Shown: positions 8,192 through 15,572 of the stretch, in pieces | Layout: each line of letters opens with the position of its first letter | Position numbering within the stretch: the stretch's first letter is position 1 | Assembly (NCBI RefSeq): GCF_024741795.1 | Contig: NZ_CP102950.1 | Coordinates: forward strand, 310,001-374,000 | Length of the DNA stretch: 64,000 nt | Reading direction: 5' to 3' | Source: Arthrobacter sp. CJ23 | Lineage (GTDB): Bacteria; Actinomycetota; Actinomycetes; Actinomycetales; Micrococcaceae | The notes under the pieces: generated by a model | Seen by the model: the letters and a program-made list of their open reading frames with translations, nothing else | Told to the model about the DNA's origin: nothing | Databases searched by the model: none | Program-made: the position numbers and the translations under genes

Positions 8192-8245
8192 TCAGGCTCG
8201 CCGCGGGGTCTCAAGAGGGAGCACCCGGACTGCGGTAGCGGTAAT
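8192..8245 (-). CDS. candidate leader peptide (17 codons, possible ATT start)
   Basis: Upstream of the PrmC-like gene and on its strand, AAGGAGGTGA gives a ten-base perfect match to the anti-Shine-Dalgarno sequence. Eight bases after AAGGAGG comes ATT, opening a frame reading I-T-A-T-A-V-R-V-L-P-L-E-T-P-R-R-A and ending in TGA at 8192, 47 bases before the methyltransferase ATG. The frame is also open further upstream, to an ATG at 8275 with no ribosome site, giving a 27-residue alternative. The RNA can also pair GGGTGCTC (8169-8176) with GAGCACCC (8219-8226). Position and spacing suggest a translated regulatory leader; its existence is inference. Confidence 0.5.
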   Translation of the reverse strand: MTATAVRVLPLETPRRA

Positions 8246-8613
8246 GGGTCTCACCTCCTTGGAGTGAAATGACATGGCGCGAAATGGCGTGGAAAAGCCA
8301 TGCTATCGGAGCCCGGCGGGCGTGAAAAGGAACGGCCCGGGCCGTGTCCCCGCACTCCGGGGTTCACATTCGCGCGGCACGTGTTTAGGGTAGATCCATG
8401 GGAACACTGATTTTTGAGTAGACCGGCCGGTTCCGGCACGCCGCTGCAGTTGGTCCGGCGTCGCCGTCCCGTCGTGTTTCGGAAGACAAAAATCCACGCC
8501 TGTTGAGCCCCGCCTCCATGCCGTTCCTGCTGTTGCCAGCCGTTCTGGGTCCGGCCAGCCGACGCCATGGTTCCGTTCCTCGCCCAGGCACCACACACCA
8601 AGGAGTCCACTGC
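8246..8613. other. intergenic region upstream of two divergent genes
   Basis: Apart from the strong Shine-Dalgarno at its left edge, I see no gene in this stretch. It must hold the promoter for the leftward leader/methyltransferase and the one for the rightward small gene at 8614. TTTAGGGTAGATCC followed by an ATG at 8399 looks like a leaderless start, but it opens only seven codons. No clear terminator or repeat. Confidence 0.5.
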
Positions 8614-8829
8614 ATGACAACGAGCCAACCCGAAGACAACACCGCCGCGGAAACCCCGGAAACCCCGGCTAGCGGCATCAAGTCCAAGCTGACGGACGCC
8701 CAGAAGGCGATGCTTGCCCGCAAGTCCGGCGGGGGTTCAGCCCCCGGATGGCAAGGCGCCGGGGGCGGCCAGAAGCCCACTCACTCGAGCGGAAAGCAGG
8801 CGAAGGCCCAGAAGAAGGTCCGCTGGTAA
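8614..8829 (+). CDS. small basic protein, uncharacterised
   Basis: 71 residues, hydrophilic. An acidic/Thr-rich N-terminus (SQPEDNTAAETPETP) is followed by a short helix K-L-T-D-A-Q-K-A-M-L-A-R-K-S and a Gly/Lys-rich basic tail (KQAKAQKKVRW). No membrane segment or cysteine. AAGGAG lies nine bases before the ATG, strong support that it is expressed. The composition suits a nucleic-acid- or ribosome-associated protein, but there is no recognisable domain. It lies with another small gene next to the NHEJ locus; a link with repair is not shown. Confidence 0.78.
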   Translation: MTTSQPEDNTAAETPETPASGIKSKLTDAQKAMLARKSGGGSAPGWQGAGGGQKPTHSSGKQAKAQKKVRW

Positions 8830-8901
8830 ATCCTGCAGACAAGCGGTCCTCGCCCACCTAAGATTGAAATTCCCTTCGTTTCACCGCAGAAAGGAAGAAT
8901 C

Positions 8902-9162
8902 ATGGTTGCGAAGCACCTTGAAACAGCCATCACCCCCGAGCTCGCCAGCCACCTTGCCGAGTCCATGGACATGGCGCCCATGCCGGCCCCGGCAACAGTA
9001 GTTGCAACACTGGGCACGAACAAGGGCCAGCAATGGCCTGACGGGAACGGCAAGCAGAGGCACCCACGCGAGCGCGGCATGAGCCACGGACGCAGAGACC
9101 AGGCAGCCGCGCTGGCGGCGGTCCACCGGACCAGCCGCCCGCAGATGCCCCACTCCTCCTAA
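8902..9162 (+). CDS. small His/Arg-rich protein, uncharacterised
   Basis: 86 residues preceded by AAAGGAAG seven bases before the ATG. The first 40 residues contain two short helices and a Met/Pro/Ala-rich stretch (SMDMAPMPAPATVV). The rest is polar and basic (KQRHPRERGMSHGRRDQ) and ends PHSS. No domain recognised. It lies 72 bp after the previous small gene on the same strand and converges on ligD, with a palindromic repeat in the gap. Codon usage and GC bias match neighbours, so it is probably a real conserved small protein rather than chance. Confidence 0.65.
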   Translation: MVAKHLETAITPELASHLAESMDMAPMPAPATVVATLGTNKGQQWPDGNGKQRHPRERGMSHGRRDQAAALAAVHRTSRPQMPHSS

Positions 9163-9180
9163 GCACCGTTCCAACCGCGT

Positions 9181-9258
9181 AGCCAGCCCAACTGACTCGC
9201 AGTAGTGGTTGTTTTGAGAGCTCAGAACAACCACAACTGTCAGTCAGTTGGGCTGGCT
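9181..9258. repeat. palindromic intergenic repeat, copy 1
   Basis: A 78-bp element with perfect 17-bp outer arms (AGCCAGCCCAACTGACT at 9181-9197 against 9242-9258) and inner arms GTGGTTGTT (9205-9213) against AACAACCAC (9226-9234). It sits between convergent genes. The right outer arm encodes the last codons and stop of ligD (S-Q-P-N-stop). Two relatives occur at 30331-30398 and 50060-50124. It would form a long hairpin on either strand and probably serves as a bidirectional terminator. Confidence 0.85.
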
Positions 9259-11790
9259 CACGTCTGAAGGCGTCTTGTCCGGCCGCCAGCCGCGCCACAC
9301 GGGATGCCGCATCCGGCCGCTGCCCGTCCAGTCGCCGAACGTCACTTCCGCCACGAGCTCGGGCTCCACCCAGCGGGCCGTGGCCGCGTCCTCGTCCGGG
9401 ATGTCCAGGAACGGGGATTCTCCCGCGCCCCGGGCCTCGAGTTTCTGCAGGATGTCGCGCAGCTGCCAGTCCTTGAAGCCGGTGCCCACGCGGCCCGCGT
9501 ACCGCAGCTTCCCGCCGTCAGGGATCCCCACCAGCAGCGCCCCGATGGTCCCCTGCCGCGCCCCGGCACCCGGCCGCCAGCCGCCCACCACCACTTCCTG
9601 GCTCTGTTCGAGCTTGAGCTTCATCCACGAACGGCTGCGCTTGCCCGCGAGGTAGCGGCTGTCCGCGCGCTTGGCCATGACGCCCTCGAGCCCCAGTTCC
9701 GCCGCGCTGGCCAGGATGTCGTCCAAGTCGTGCTCCAGGACCTCGGACAGATGGATGGGGCATCCGCTGCGCAGCTCCTCGGCGAAACGGCCCAGCCGGG
9801 CACGGCGCTCGCCGAGCGGCATCGAGCTCAGGTCCGTGCCGGCGTCGTGCAGGAGGTCGAACAGCATCAGCCGCACGGGGACGGAGGCGCGGGCGTGCTC
9901 CACGTCGGCGGGCTTGCTCAAGTTCATCCGCTGCTGCAGCCGCTCGAAACTGGGCTGTCCGCTCCGGTCCAGGGCCACGATCTCGCCGTCGGCCACGAAG
10001 TCGCGGTCCGGCCAGCACGCCGGATCCGTGAGCTCGGGATACGTGGCCGACATGTCATTGCCCCGCCGGCTGCTCAGCCGCACGGTGTCCCCGGAGCGCT
10101 GCACCAGGGCCCGGAAGCCGTCCCATTTCAGCTCGAAGAACCAGTTCCCGGTGGCGACGTCGGCCGCGGTGCCTGCCGTGGCCAGCATCGGTGTGAAGGC
10201 CGGCACGGGCAGGGGGCCGGCGGCGGGGGTGGCCGCGGGCATGATCACTGTGTGGTGTGTGGGCCGGTCCTTCATGAGGTGGATGAGCCACTGTTCGCCC
10301 GTGTTGATGAGGGCGAAGCGTTTGGTGCCGTGCAGCCCGCCGCCGGGTTGACCGGTGAGCGTGGCGATGACTTCCTTGCCGTCGCGCCATTTTTCGCATT
10401 CGAACTCGCCGCTGTCCCAGATGCTGACCGTGCCCGCCCCGTATTCGCCCTTGGGGATGATGCCGGTGAACTTCGCGTAGTCCAGGGGATGGTCCTCGGT
10501 GCGCACGGCCAGGTTGTTGCGCTCCGAGGTCTCCGGGACTCCGCGCGGCAGGGCCCAGGAGGCCAGCACGCCGTCGTGTTCCAGCCGGAAATCCAGGTGG
10601 AAGCGGCGCGCGTGATGTTCCTGGATGACGAAGATCCCGCCCGGCGGGTTCGGTTCCGCGTCCGGCTGGGGCCTTCGTCCGTGCCCGACGGCGGGGAACG
10701 GCTCGGGCGTGCGGCCGGGGTCGCGCTTGTCCACGTAGCTCGCCAGCCGCGGGTCGACGCCGGAACCCCCGACGCCGGAACCCCCGACGCCAGTGCGCGG
10801 CCCGACGCCGGTGCGCGGCCCGCCGCCGGGGGAGCCGCCGTCGTCGTCCCCGTCCTTGCCCTCATCGCCCGGAAGGTGCGCCGGGGGATGTCCGCCGCGG
10901 TCCGCCGAGACGGCCGCGAAGGGGTCCTTGCCGGCCTTGACGCGCTTGAGGACGGCGGTGAAATCGAGGTGCTCCAGGGTGGGGGAGGCGAGTTCACGCC
11001 AGGTGCGGGGCGCGGCCACCATGGGGTGCGCGCGGCCGCGCAGCGAGTACGGCACGATGGTGGTCTTGTTTCCGCTGTTCTGGCTCCAGTCCACCAGGAC
11101 CTTGCCGCCGCGCAGCGCCTTCTTCATGTCGCTGACCACAAGGTCCGGGTGGTCGGCCTCGAGGGACCGCGCCAGCTCGTGCGCGAACGCCGAGACCTGC
11201 TCCCACTTCCGGGTGCCGTCCAGCCCGGCGTACAGGTGGATGCCCTTGCTGCCGCTCGTCACGGGCACGGGGTCCAGGCCGATGTCCTTCAGGATGGCGC
11301 GCGCCAGCTTGGCGACCTCCACGCACTCGGCCAGCCCGGTGCCCGGGCCGGGGTCAAGGTCCAGCACCAGGCGGTCCGGCGGCAGCATGGCCCCGGCGGC
11401 GTCCACCTGCCATTGCGGCACGTGGATTTCCAAGGCCGCGATCTGCGCCAGCCAGGTCAGCGTGGCGAGGTTGTTGACCAGCGGGTACACATTCTTGTGG
11501 TCCCGGTGCTGGATGGTCACGCGGGGAACCCAGGACGGCGTGGAATCGTCCAGGTTCTTCTGGAAGAACATCGTCCCCGGCTCCTGCGTGGTCCCGACGC
11601 CGTGGACCCAGCGCTTGCGGGTGGCCGGCCGGTTGGCGGCGGCGGGGATGAGGAAAGGGGCCACGGTGGCGTAGTAGTCGAGCACCTCGCCCTTGGTGGT
11701 GCCGGTCTCCGGATAGATGATCTTGTCCAGATTGGTGATCGTGAGTTCATGGCCTTCAACGTCCACGCGTTCCTGCTGCTTGCCCGCCAC
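9244..11790 (-). CDS. ligD: multifunctional ATP-dependent DNA ligase LigD (Pol-PE-Lig)
   Basis: An 848-residue NHEJ ligase that repairs double-strand breaks with Ku. Domain order: primase/polymerase (about 10-300) with the metal-binding pair Asp144/Asp146 in L-V-L-D-L-D-P-G; a linker (300-385); phosphoesterase (about 385-515) with H-H-A-R-R-F-H-L-D-F-R-L-E; ligase (about 530-840) with adenylation Lys555 in F-E-L-K-W-D-G-F-R. This is the mycobacterial order; Pseudomonas has PE-Lig-Pol. The linker contains protein repeats GPRTGV x2 and GGSGV x2 encoded by near-identical DNA repeats (10756-10821). Start is GTG at 11790 with GGAGGTGA upstream. It is divergent from ku by 38 bp. The last four codons lie in a palindromic repeat. 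Confidence 0.97.
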   Translation of the reverse strand: MAGKQQERVDVEGHELTITNLDKIIYPETGTTKGEVLDYYATVAPFLIPAAANRPATRKRWVHGVGTTQEPGTMFFQKNLDDSTPSWVPRVTIQHRDHKNVYPLVNNLATLTWLAQIAALEIHVPQWQVDAAGAMLPPDRLVLDLDPGPGTGLAECVEVAKLARAILKDIGLDPVPVTSGSKGIHLYAGLDGTRKWEQVSAFAHELARSLEADHPDLVVSDMKKALRGGKVLVDWSQNSGNKTTIVPYSLRGRAHPMVAAPRTWRELASPTLEHLDFTAVLKRVKAGKDPFAAVSADRGGHPPAHLPGDEGKDGDDDGGSPGGGPRTGVGPRTGVGGSGVGGSGVDPRLASYVDKRDPGRTPEPFPAVGHGRRPQPDAEPNPPGGIFVIQEHHARRFHLDFRLEHDGVLASWALPRGVPETSERNNLAVRTEDHPLDYAKFTGIIPKGEYGAGTVSIWDSGEFECEKWRDGKEVIATLTGQPGGGLHGTKRFALINTGEQWLIHLMKDRPTHHTVIMPAATPAAGPLPVPAFTPMLATAGTAADVATGNWFFELKWDGFRALVQRSGDTVRLSSRRGNDMSATYPELTDPACWPDRDFVADGEIVALDRSGQPSFERLQQRMNLSKPADVEHARASVPVRLMLFDLLHDAGTDLSSMPLGERRARLGRFAEELRSGCPIHLSEVLEHDLDDILASAAELGLEGVMAKRADSRYLAGKRSRSWMKLKLEQSQEVVVGGWRPGAGARQGTIGALLVGIPDGGKLRYAGRVGTGFKDWQLRDILQKLEARGAGESPFLDIPDEDAATARWVEPELVAEVTFGDWTGSGRMRHPVWRGWRPDKTPSDVSQPN
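10756..10821. repeat. short tandem repeats inside the ligD linker
   Basis: Two identical 15-bp units GACGCCGGAACCCCC (10756-10770, 10771-10785) are followed by two near-identical 18-bp units (10786-10803, 10804-10821; one difference). All are in frame, so copy-number change would only alter the length of the disordered Pol-PE linker. They are likely slippage-derived. Confidence 0.8.
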
Positions 11791-11828
11791 CTCTTCACCT
11801 CCGCCTTGATGTGATGTTCACTTGGTGC

Positions 11829-12773
11829 ATGAGGGCCATTTGGAAGGGTTCCATCGCGTTCGGGCTGGTCAACGTGCCCGTCAAGCTCTACAGCGCCACG
11901 GAGGACCACGACGTGGGCCTTCACCAGGTCCACAACAAGGACGGCGGCCGCATCCGTTACCAGCGGAAGTGCGAAATCTGCAGTGATGTTGTGGCTTTCG
12001 AGGATATCGACAAGGCCTACGAAGAGGAAGGCCGCACGGTGGTCCTCACCGCGGCCGAGCTGAAGTCGCTGCCGGAGGAAAACAGCCGCGAGATCGAGGT
12101 GGTGGAGTTCATCCCCGCCGAGCAGCTGGACCCCATCATGTACGAGCGCAGCTACTTCCTGGAGCCGGACTCCAAATCGCCCAAGGCCTACATGCTGCTG
12201 CGCCGCACGCTCGAGGACACGGACAGGGTGGCCATCGTGCAGTACGCCCTGCGCCAGAAGACCCGGCTCGGCGCCCTGCGGGTGCGCGGCGACGTGCTCC
12301 TGCTGCAGGCGCTGCTGTGGGGGGACGAGGTCCGGGAGGCCGACTTCCCCTCCCTGGAAACGGACATCCCCATCACCGACAAGGAACTCGAGATGTCCTC
12401 GGCCCTGGTGGATTCCATGGCCCACGACTTCGACCCGGAGCAGTACACGGACGACTACCAAGTGCAGCTGCGCCAGCTCATCGACGCCAAGATCGAGAAG
12501 GGCGACTCCCTGGACACCGAGGCCACGTTCGGGGCACCGGCGGGCGAGGGCGAAGGCGGCGAAGTCATCGATCTCATGGAGGCCCTCAAGCGCAGCCTTG
12601 AGAAGAAGCGCGGGAAGGATGCCGCGTCGGGAAAGGGGGCGGGTGCGGGGGCTGGGGCCGGCAAGGCGGCCGGGTCCAAGGGTGCTGCGTCGAAGGCCCC
12701 GGAAGCGCCCGACGACGAGGCTGCCGCGGACAAAGCCTCCAGCAAGCCCCGGGCGCGGGTCAAGAAGGCCTGA
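11829..12773 (+). CDS. ku: bacterial Ku, NHEJ end-binding protein
   Basis: About 314 residues from M-R-A-I-W-K-G-S-I-A-F-G-L-V-N-V-P-V, the usual first residues of bacterial Ku, so I start at 11829 and not at the ATG six codons earlier. The Ku core beta-barrel (1-250) includes R-Y-Q-R-K-C-E-I-C, Y-E-E-E-G-R-T-V-V-L and the long Y-A-L-R-Q-K-T-R-L-G segment. The C-terminal 60 residues are Lys/Ala/Gly-rich and low-complexity, as in actinobacterial Ku proteins whose basic tails bind DNA. It forms a homodimeric ring on broken ends and recruits LigD, encoded divergently. No clear ribosome site precedes either ATG. Confidence 0.96.
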   Translation: MRAIWKGSIAFGLVNVPVKLYSATEDHDVGLHQVHNKDGGRIRYQRKCEICSDVVAFEDIDKAYEEEGRTVVLTAAELKSLPEENSREIEVVEFIPAEQLDPIMYERSYFLEPDSKSPKAYMLLRRTLEDTDRVAIVQYALRQKTRLGALRVRGDVLLLQALLWGDEVREADFPSLETDIPITDKELEMSSALVDSMAHDFDPEQYTDDYQVQLRQLIDAKIEKGDSLDTEATFGAPAGEGEGGEVIDLMEALKRSLEKKRGKDAASGKGAGAGAGAGKAAGSKGAASKAPEAPDDEAAADKASSKPRARVKKA

Positions 12774-12872
12774 AGCGCCGCCGTCGGGCCTGCTTCTTGG
12801 GCGGCGCGCCTTGGGGTGACCGGCCCGCCCGTCCCGACCTTGTCGCCCGTCCTAACTTTGTTTGGGGCGCGA

Positions 12873-12933
12873 AGCGCCGCGACCCGCCCGGAGCCAGGCG
12901 TGCCGCGGCGCTGGGGGAATTCAAAGAAGGTCA
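12873..12933. repeat. hairpin plus 15-bp direct repeat, left copy
   Basis: AGCGCCGCG (12873-12881) pairs with CGCGGCGCT (12904-12912). It is followed by ATTCAAAGAAGGTCA (12919-12933), which recurs exactly at 13451-13465 after another hairpin. The two copies flank the Pro-rich gene as direct repeats. They may be intergenic elements of one family. Confidence 0.55.
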
Positions 12934-12975
12934 ACACGGGGGTGACCGCAATCCACCACAGGCGAGGAGGAAGAC

Positions 12976-13371
12976 ATGAGTCAGGAAAAGCCGCACTCAC
13001 ACCCCGAAGACAATTTGGGGGGCTACGGGACGCCGACTCCCGAACAGGAGGCCGGCCCCGGGCCGCAGGCCGGGCCTTCGGGCGCGGAGTCCGCGAGCGG
13101 GCAGCCCGCAGACGAAACGGCGCCCGTGGACACGGACGCACGGACGGGTGGTCCAGGCCCCGATTTGCTCCCCCACGACCCGGGAACGCAGCCGCATCCG
13201 GGGGAGAACCCCATTCCGAGGGACCCCGAGATCTTTCCTGTGCCTCATCATCCGGACGAAATTCCCGGGCCCTGGGACCCGGACGGGAATCCGCCGATCC
13301 CCGAACCGGGTTTCCCGGAACCGCCCGAGCCGAACATCCCGGATGGAGACGTGGGAGCCGACCCCTCCTGA
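12976..13371 (+). CDS. Pro/Asp/Glu-rich disordered protein, uncharacterised
   Basis: 131 residues, very rich in Pro, Gly, Asp and Glu, without cysteine, signal peptide or membrane segment. The C-terminal half is a run of short P-containing phrases (HDPGTQPHPGENPIPRDPE, EIPGPWDPDGNPPIPEPGF), intrinsically disordered. GAGGAGGAAGAC directly before the ATG is a strong ribosome site. It follows ku by about 200 bp on the same strand and ends before a hairpin. Identical 15-bp repeats flank it. Function cannot be inferred. Confidence 0.7.
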   Translation: MSQEKPHSHPEDNLGGYGTPTPEQEAGPGPQAGPSGAESASGQPADETAPVDTDARTGGPGPDLLPHDPGTQPHPGENPIPRDPEIFPVPHHPDEIPGPWDPDGNPPIPEPGFPEPPEPNIPDGDVGADPS

Positions 13372-13403
13372 CCGGTCTTGTCCTGACGCGGTCTTGGACG
13401 CAG

Positions 13404-13465
13404 ACTGCCCTCGACACGCCGCGATTCAGGCGTGTCGAGGGCAGTCCGGCATTCAAAGAAGGTCA
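13404..13465. terminator. bidirectional hairpin terminator plus 15-bp repeat, right copy
   Basis: Perfect 17-bp arms ACTGCCCTCGACACGCC (13404-13420) and GGCGTGTCGAGGGCAGT (13429-13445) around an 8-base loop, between two convergent genes. There is no T-tract, as is common in high-GC actinobacteria. ATTCAAAGAAGGTCA (13451-13465) follows. An outer GTCCTGAC/GTCAGGAC pair (13380-13387, 13462-13469) extends the symmetry. Confidence 0.75.
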
Positions 13466-13511
13466 GGACGGCGGGGCCACGGGGAGGTGCCCCGGCCGCC
13501 GCGCAGCCGGA

Positions 13512-13790
13512 CTACTCGGCGTCGTGGTCCGTTTCGAGGATCTGCACAAGGCGCTCCAGGGCCTCGTCGGCTCCGGCGCCCTCGGCGCGCAGCACCACCA
13601 CGTCGCCCTGGGCGGCGCCGAGGCTCATGAGGGACAGGATGCTGGCGGCGTCCATGGCGTCGTCGGCGGGTTCGCCTTCGCGGGCGATGGTGACCTCGAG
13701 GTCCAGTTCACCGGCGGCTTCGGCGAAGATGGCGGCCGGGCGGGCGTGCAGGCCGACGCGGCTGGCGATGGTGGCGGTACGTTCAGACAT
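13512..13790 (-). CDS. ptsH: HPr phosphocarrier protein of the PTS
   Basis: A 92-residue HPr. His15 in G-L-H-A-R-P-A is the phosphorylation site receiving phosphate from Enzyme I and passing it to EIIA domains. The regulatory-serine region reads A-S-I-L-S-L-M-S-L (Ser50 aligned with Ser46 of Bacillus HPr). Length and fold are standard. It lies just downstream of ptsI on the same strand with 30 bp between them, so the two are likely cotranscribed and serve all PTS permeases, including the fructose EIIABC next door. Confidence 0.96.
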   Translation of the reverse strand: MSERTATIASRVGLHARPAAIFAEAAGELDLEVTIAREGEPADDAMDAASILSLMSLGAAQGDVVVLRAEGAGADEALERLVQILETDHDAE

Positions 13791-13820
13791 TGATGCTCCT
13801 TGCTTGCGGGTGGTTGAAGT

Positions 13821-15533
13821 CTAGAGGCCGAGCTCGTCCAAGATGGGGAGTTCGGCCCGGACGGCGGCGCGTGCGGCGGCGGCGGACGGTGCGGCGAGCG
13901 CGGTCGCGGCAAGCTGCTGGGCCTGCGCCACGGTGACCGTTGCCAGGACGGCGGCGACGGCGGCCAGCGCCCGTGCGCTCATGGACAGCGTGGCCACGCC
14001 CAGCCCCACGAGGACGACGGCGAGGGCCGGGTCCGCGGCTGCCTCACCACACACACCCACGGGCTTCGCGGTGCCGGTGGAGCCGCTGGCCAAGGCGGCG
14101 CCGTCCGCGGTGAGCTTCACGAGCTGCAGCACGGCGGGCTGCCAGGGGTCGTTGAGCGTGGCCAGGGGACCGAGCTGCCGGTCGGCGGCCATGGCGTACT
14201 GGGTGAGGTCGTTGGTGCCCAGGGACGCGAAGCTGACCTGGCGCAGCACCGTGGCAGCCGTCAGTGCGGCCGAGGGGACCTCCACCATGACGCCGGGGGT
14301 CTTGAGGCCGGCGGCGGCACACAGGGAGGCGAAGTGCGCTGCCTCGTCCGCCGTCGAGATCATGGGTGCCATGACCCAGACTTCGGCGCTGTTGGCGGCT
14401 TCCGCCGCGGCAATGGCCTCGAGCTGGCGCTCCAGGACGCCCGGGGAGGTGAGGTCCGTGCGGTAGCCGCGCACGCCGAGGGCGGGGTTGGGTTCGTCGG
14501 CGTTGGTGAGGAACGGCAGGGGCTTGTCGGCGCCGGCGTCGAGGGTCCTGACCACTACCTTCTTGCCCGGGAACGCGGCGAAGACGGCGCCGTAGGCGGC
14601 GATCTGCTCCTCCACGGTGGGTTCGTCGTCGCGGTCCAGGAAGCAGAACTCGGTGCGCAGCAGGCCCACGCCCTCGGCGCCGGCCCCGGCGGCCTTGACC
14701 GCGTCCGCGCCGGTGCCGACGTTCGCCAGGAGCGGCACACGGAAGCCGTCCGCCATGGCGTTGTTGCCGCTGAAGGCTGCCAGCGTCGAAGCCTGGGTGG
14801 CCCAGGCCTTGGCGGCCAGGCGGAGCTCCTCGCCGGGATCCACGGTGATGGCGCCGGCGGCGCCGTCCACGTAGACCTCGGTGCCGTCCGCGATATCGTC
14901 CACGCCCAAGGCGGCGACGACGGCGGGCAGGCCCAGCGCGCGGGCCAGGATGGCCGTGTGCGACTGCGGGCCGCCGCTGGAGGTGATGAGCGCGATGACC
15001 TTGGCCGGGTCCAGGGTGGCGGTGTCGGCCGGGGCCAGGTCTTCCGCGGCCAGGATGAACGGGACGTCCGACGCCGGGATGCCCGGCGCGGGCAGCCCGC
15101 GCAGTTCCGAGACGATGCGGGCGCGGACGTCCAGGACGTCGGCGACGCGCTCGGCCATGTAGCCGCCGAGGGCCTTGAGCTTCTCGGCCACCGTGCCGCC
15201 GGCTTCCCAGATGGCACGTTCAGCGGTGCGGGCGCCGCCCGGGGCCTCGGGGGAGAGCAGCTTGATGGCCGACTTCACCAGCATGGGGTCGGCGGCCATC
15301 AGCGCGGTGGCTTCCAGGACCTCTTTGCCTTCGCCGCTGGCGGTAGCGGCTCGGGCCCGGAGTTCGGTTTGAACGGCCTTGGCGGCATCCTTGATGCGCT
15401 GCCCCTGCGATTCAACCGTCACGTCGGCAGGAATGTTCACGTTCGCGTGCGGTTCCTGCACCGGCTTGGGCATCTGCCGCACCGGCCCCAGGACACGTCC
15501 GGGAGCGACGCCTACACCTGAAAAGGTCTGCAT
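13821..15533 (-). CDS. ptsI: PTS Enzyme I (phosphoenolpyruvate-protein phosphotransferase)
   Basis: A 570-residue cytoplasmic Enzyme I, which takes phosphate from PEP and passes it to HPr. The N-terminal swivelling and HPr-binding domains (about 1-225) hold active His192 in G-G-P-Q-S-H-T-A-I-L-A-R. The PEP-binding TIM barrel (about 250-530) has G-L-L-R-T-E-F, L-D-A-G-A-D-K, the S-L-G-T-N-D-L-T-Q-Y motif and the catalytic cysteine in G-V-C-G-E-A-A. After residue 505 comes an Ala-rich helical extension. ptsH follows. The fructose operon lies upstream on the same strand, 39 bp away, so readthrough is possible. Confidence 0.96.
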   Translation of the reverse strand: MQTFSGVGVAPGRVLGPVRQMPKPVQEPHANVNIPADVTVESQGQRIKDAAKAVQTELRARAATASGEGKEVLEATALMAADPMLVKSAIKLLSPEAPGGARTAERAIWEAGGTVAEKLKALGGYMAERVADVLDVRARIVSELRGLPAPGIPASDVPFILAAEDLAPADTATLDPAKVIALITSSGGPQSHTAILARALGLPAVVAALGVDDIADGTEVYVDGAAGAITVDPGEELRLAAKAWATQASTLAAFSGNNAMADGFRVPLLANVGTGADAVKAAGAGAEGVGLLRTEFCFLDRDDEPTVEEQIAAYGAVFAAFPGKKVVVRTLDAGADKPLPFLTNADEPNPALGVRGYRTDLTSPGVLERQLEAIAAAEAANSAEVWVMAPMISTADEAAHFASLCAAAGLKTPGVMVEVPSAALTAATVLRQVSFASLGTNDLTQYAMAADRQLGPLATLNDPWQPAVLQLVKLTADGAALASGSTGTAKPVGVCGEAAADPALAVVLVGLGVATLSMSARALAAVAAVLATVTVAQAQQLAATALAAPSAAAARAAVRAELPILDELGL

Positions 15534-15572
15534 GGATCTAATCCTCTACTTGCTTGATGACTATTCGCGCGC

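Noticed and set aside
8399..8422. Seven-codon ORF after a leaderless-looking TAGGGT
   Set aside because: Too short to judge and with no downstream gene coupled to it; chance occurrence is likely.
9304..11814. Very long open frame opposite ligD
   Set aside because: An antisense frame in GC-rich coding DNA. It has no domain, its composition is Gly/His/Arg/Val-biased, and ligD on the other strand has full domain support.
12455..13456. Minus-strand open frame across the end of ku and the Pro-rich gene
   Set aside because: No ribosome site, Pro/Arg/Ser-biased product, runs against ku and the better-supported 12976 gene.
12919..13465. The flanking 15-bp repeats as phage attachment sites
   Set aside because: No integrase, tRNA target or foreign genes in the 0.5-kb interval.
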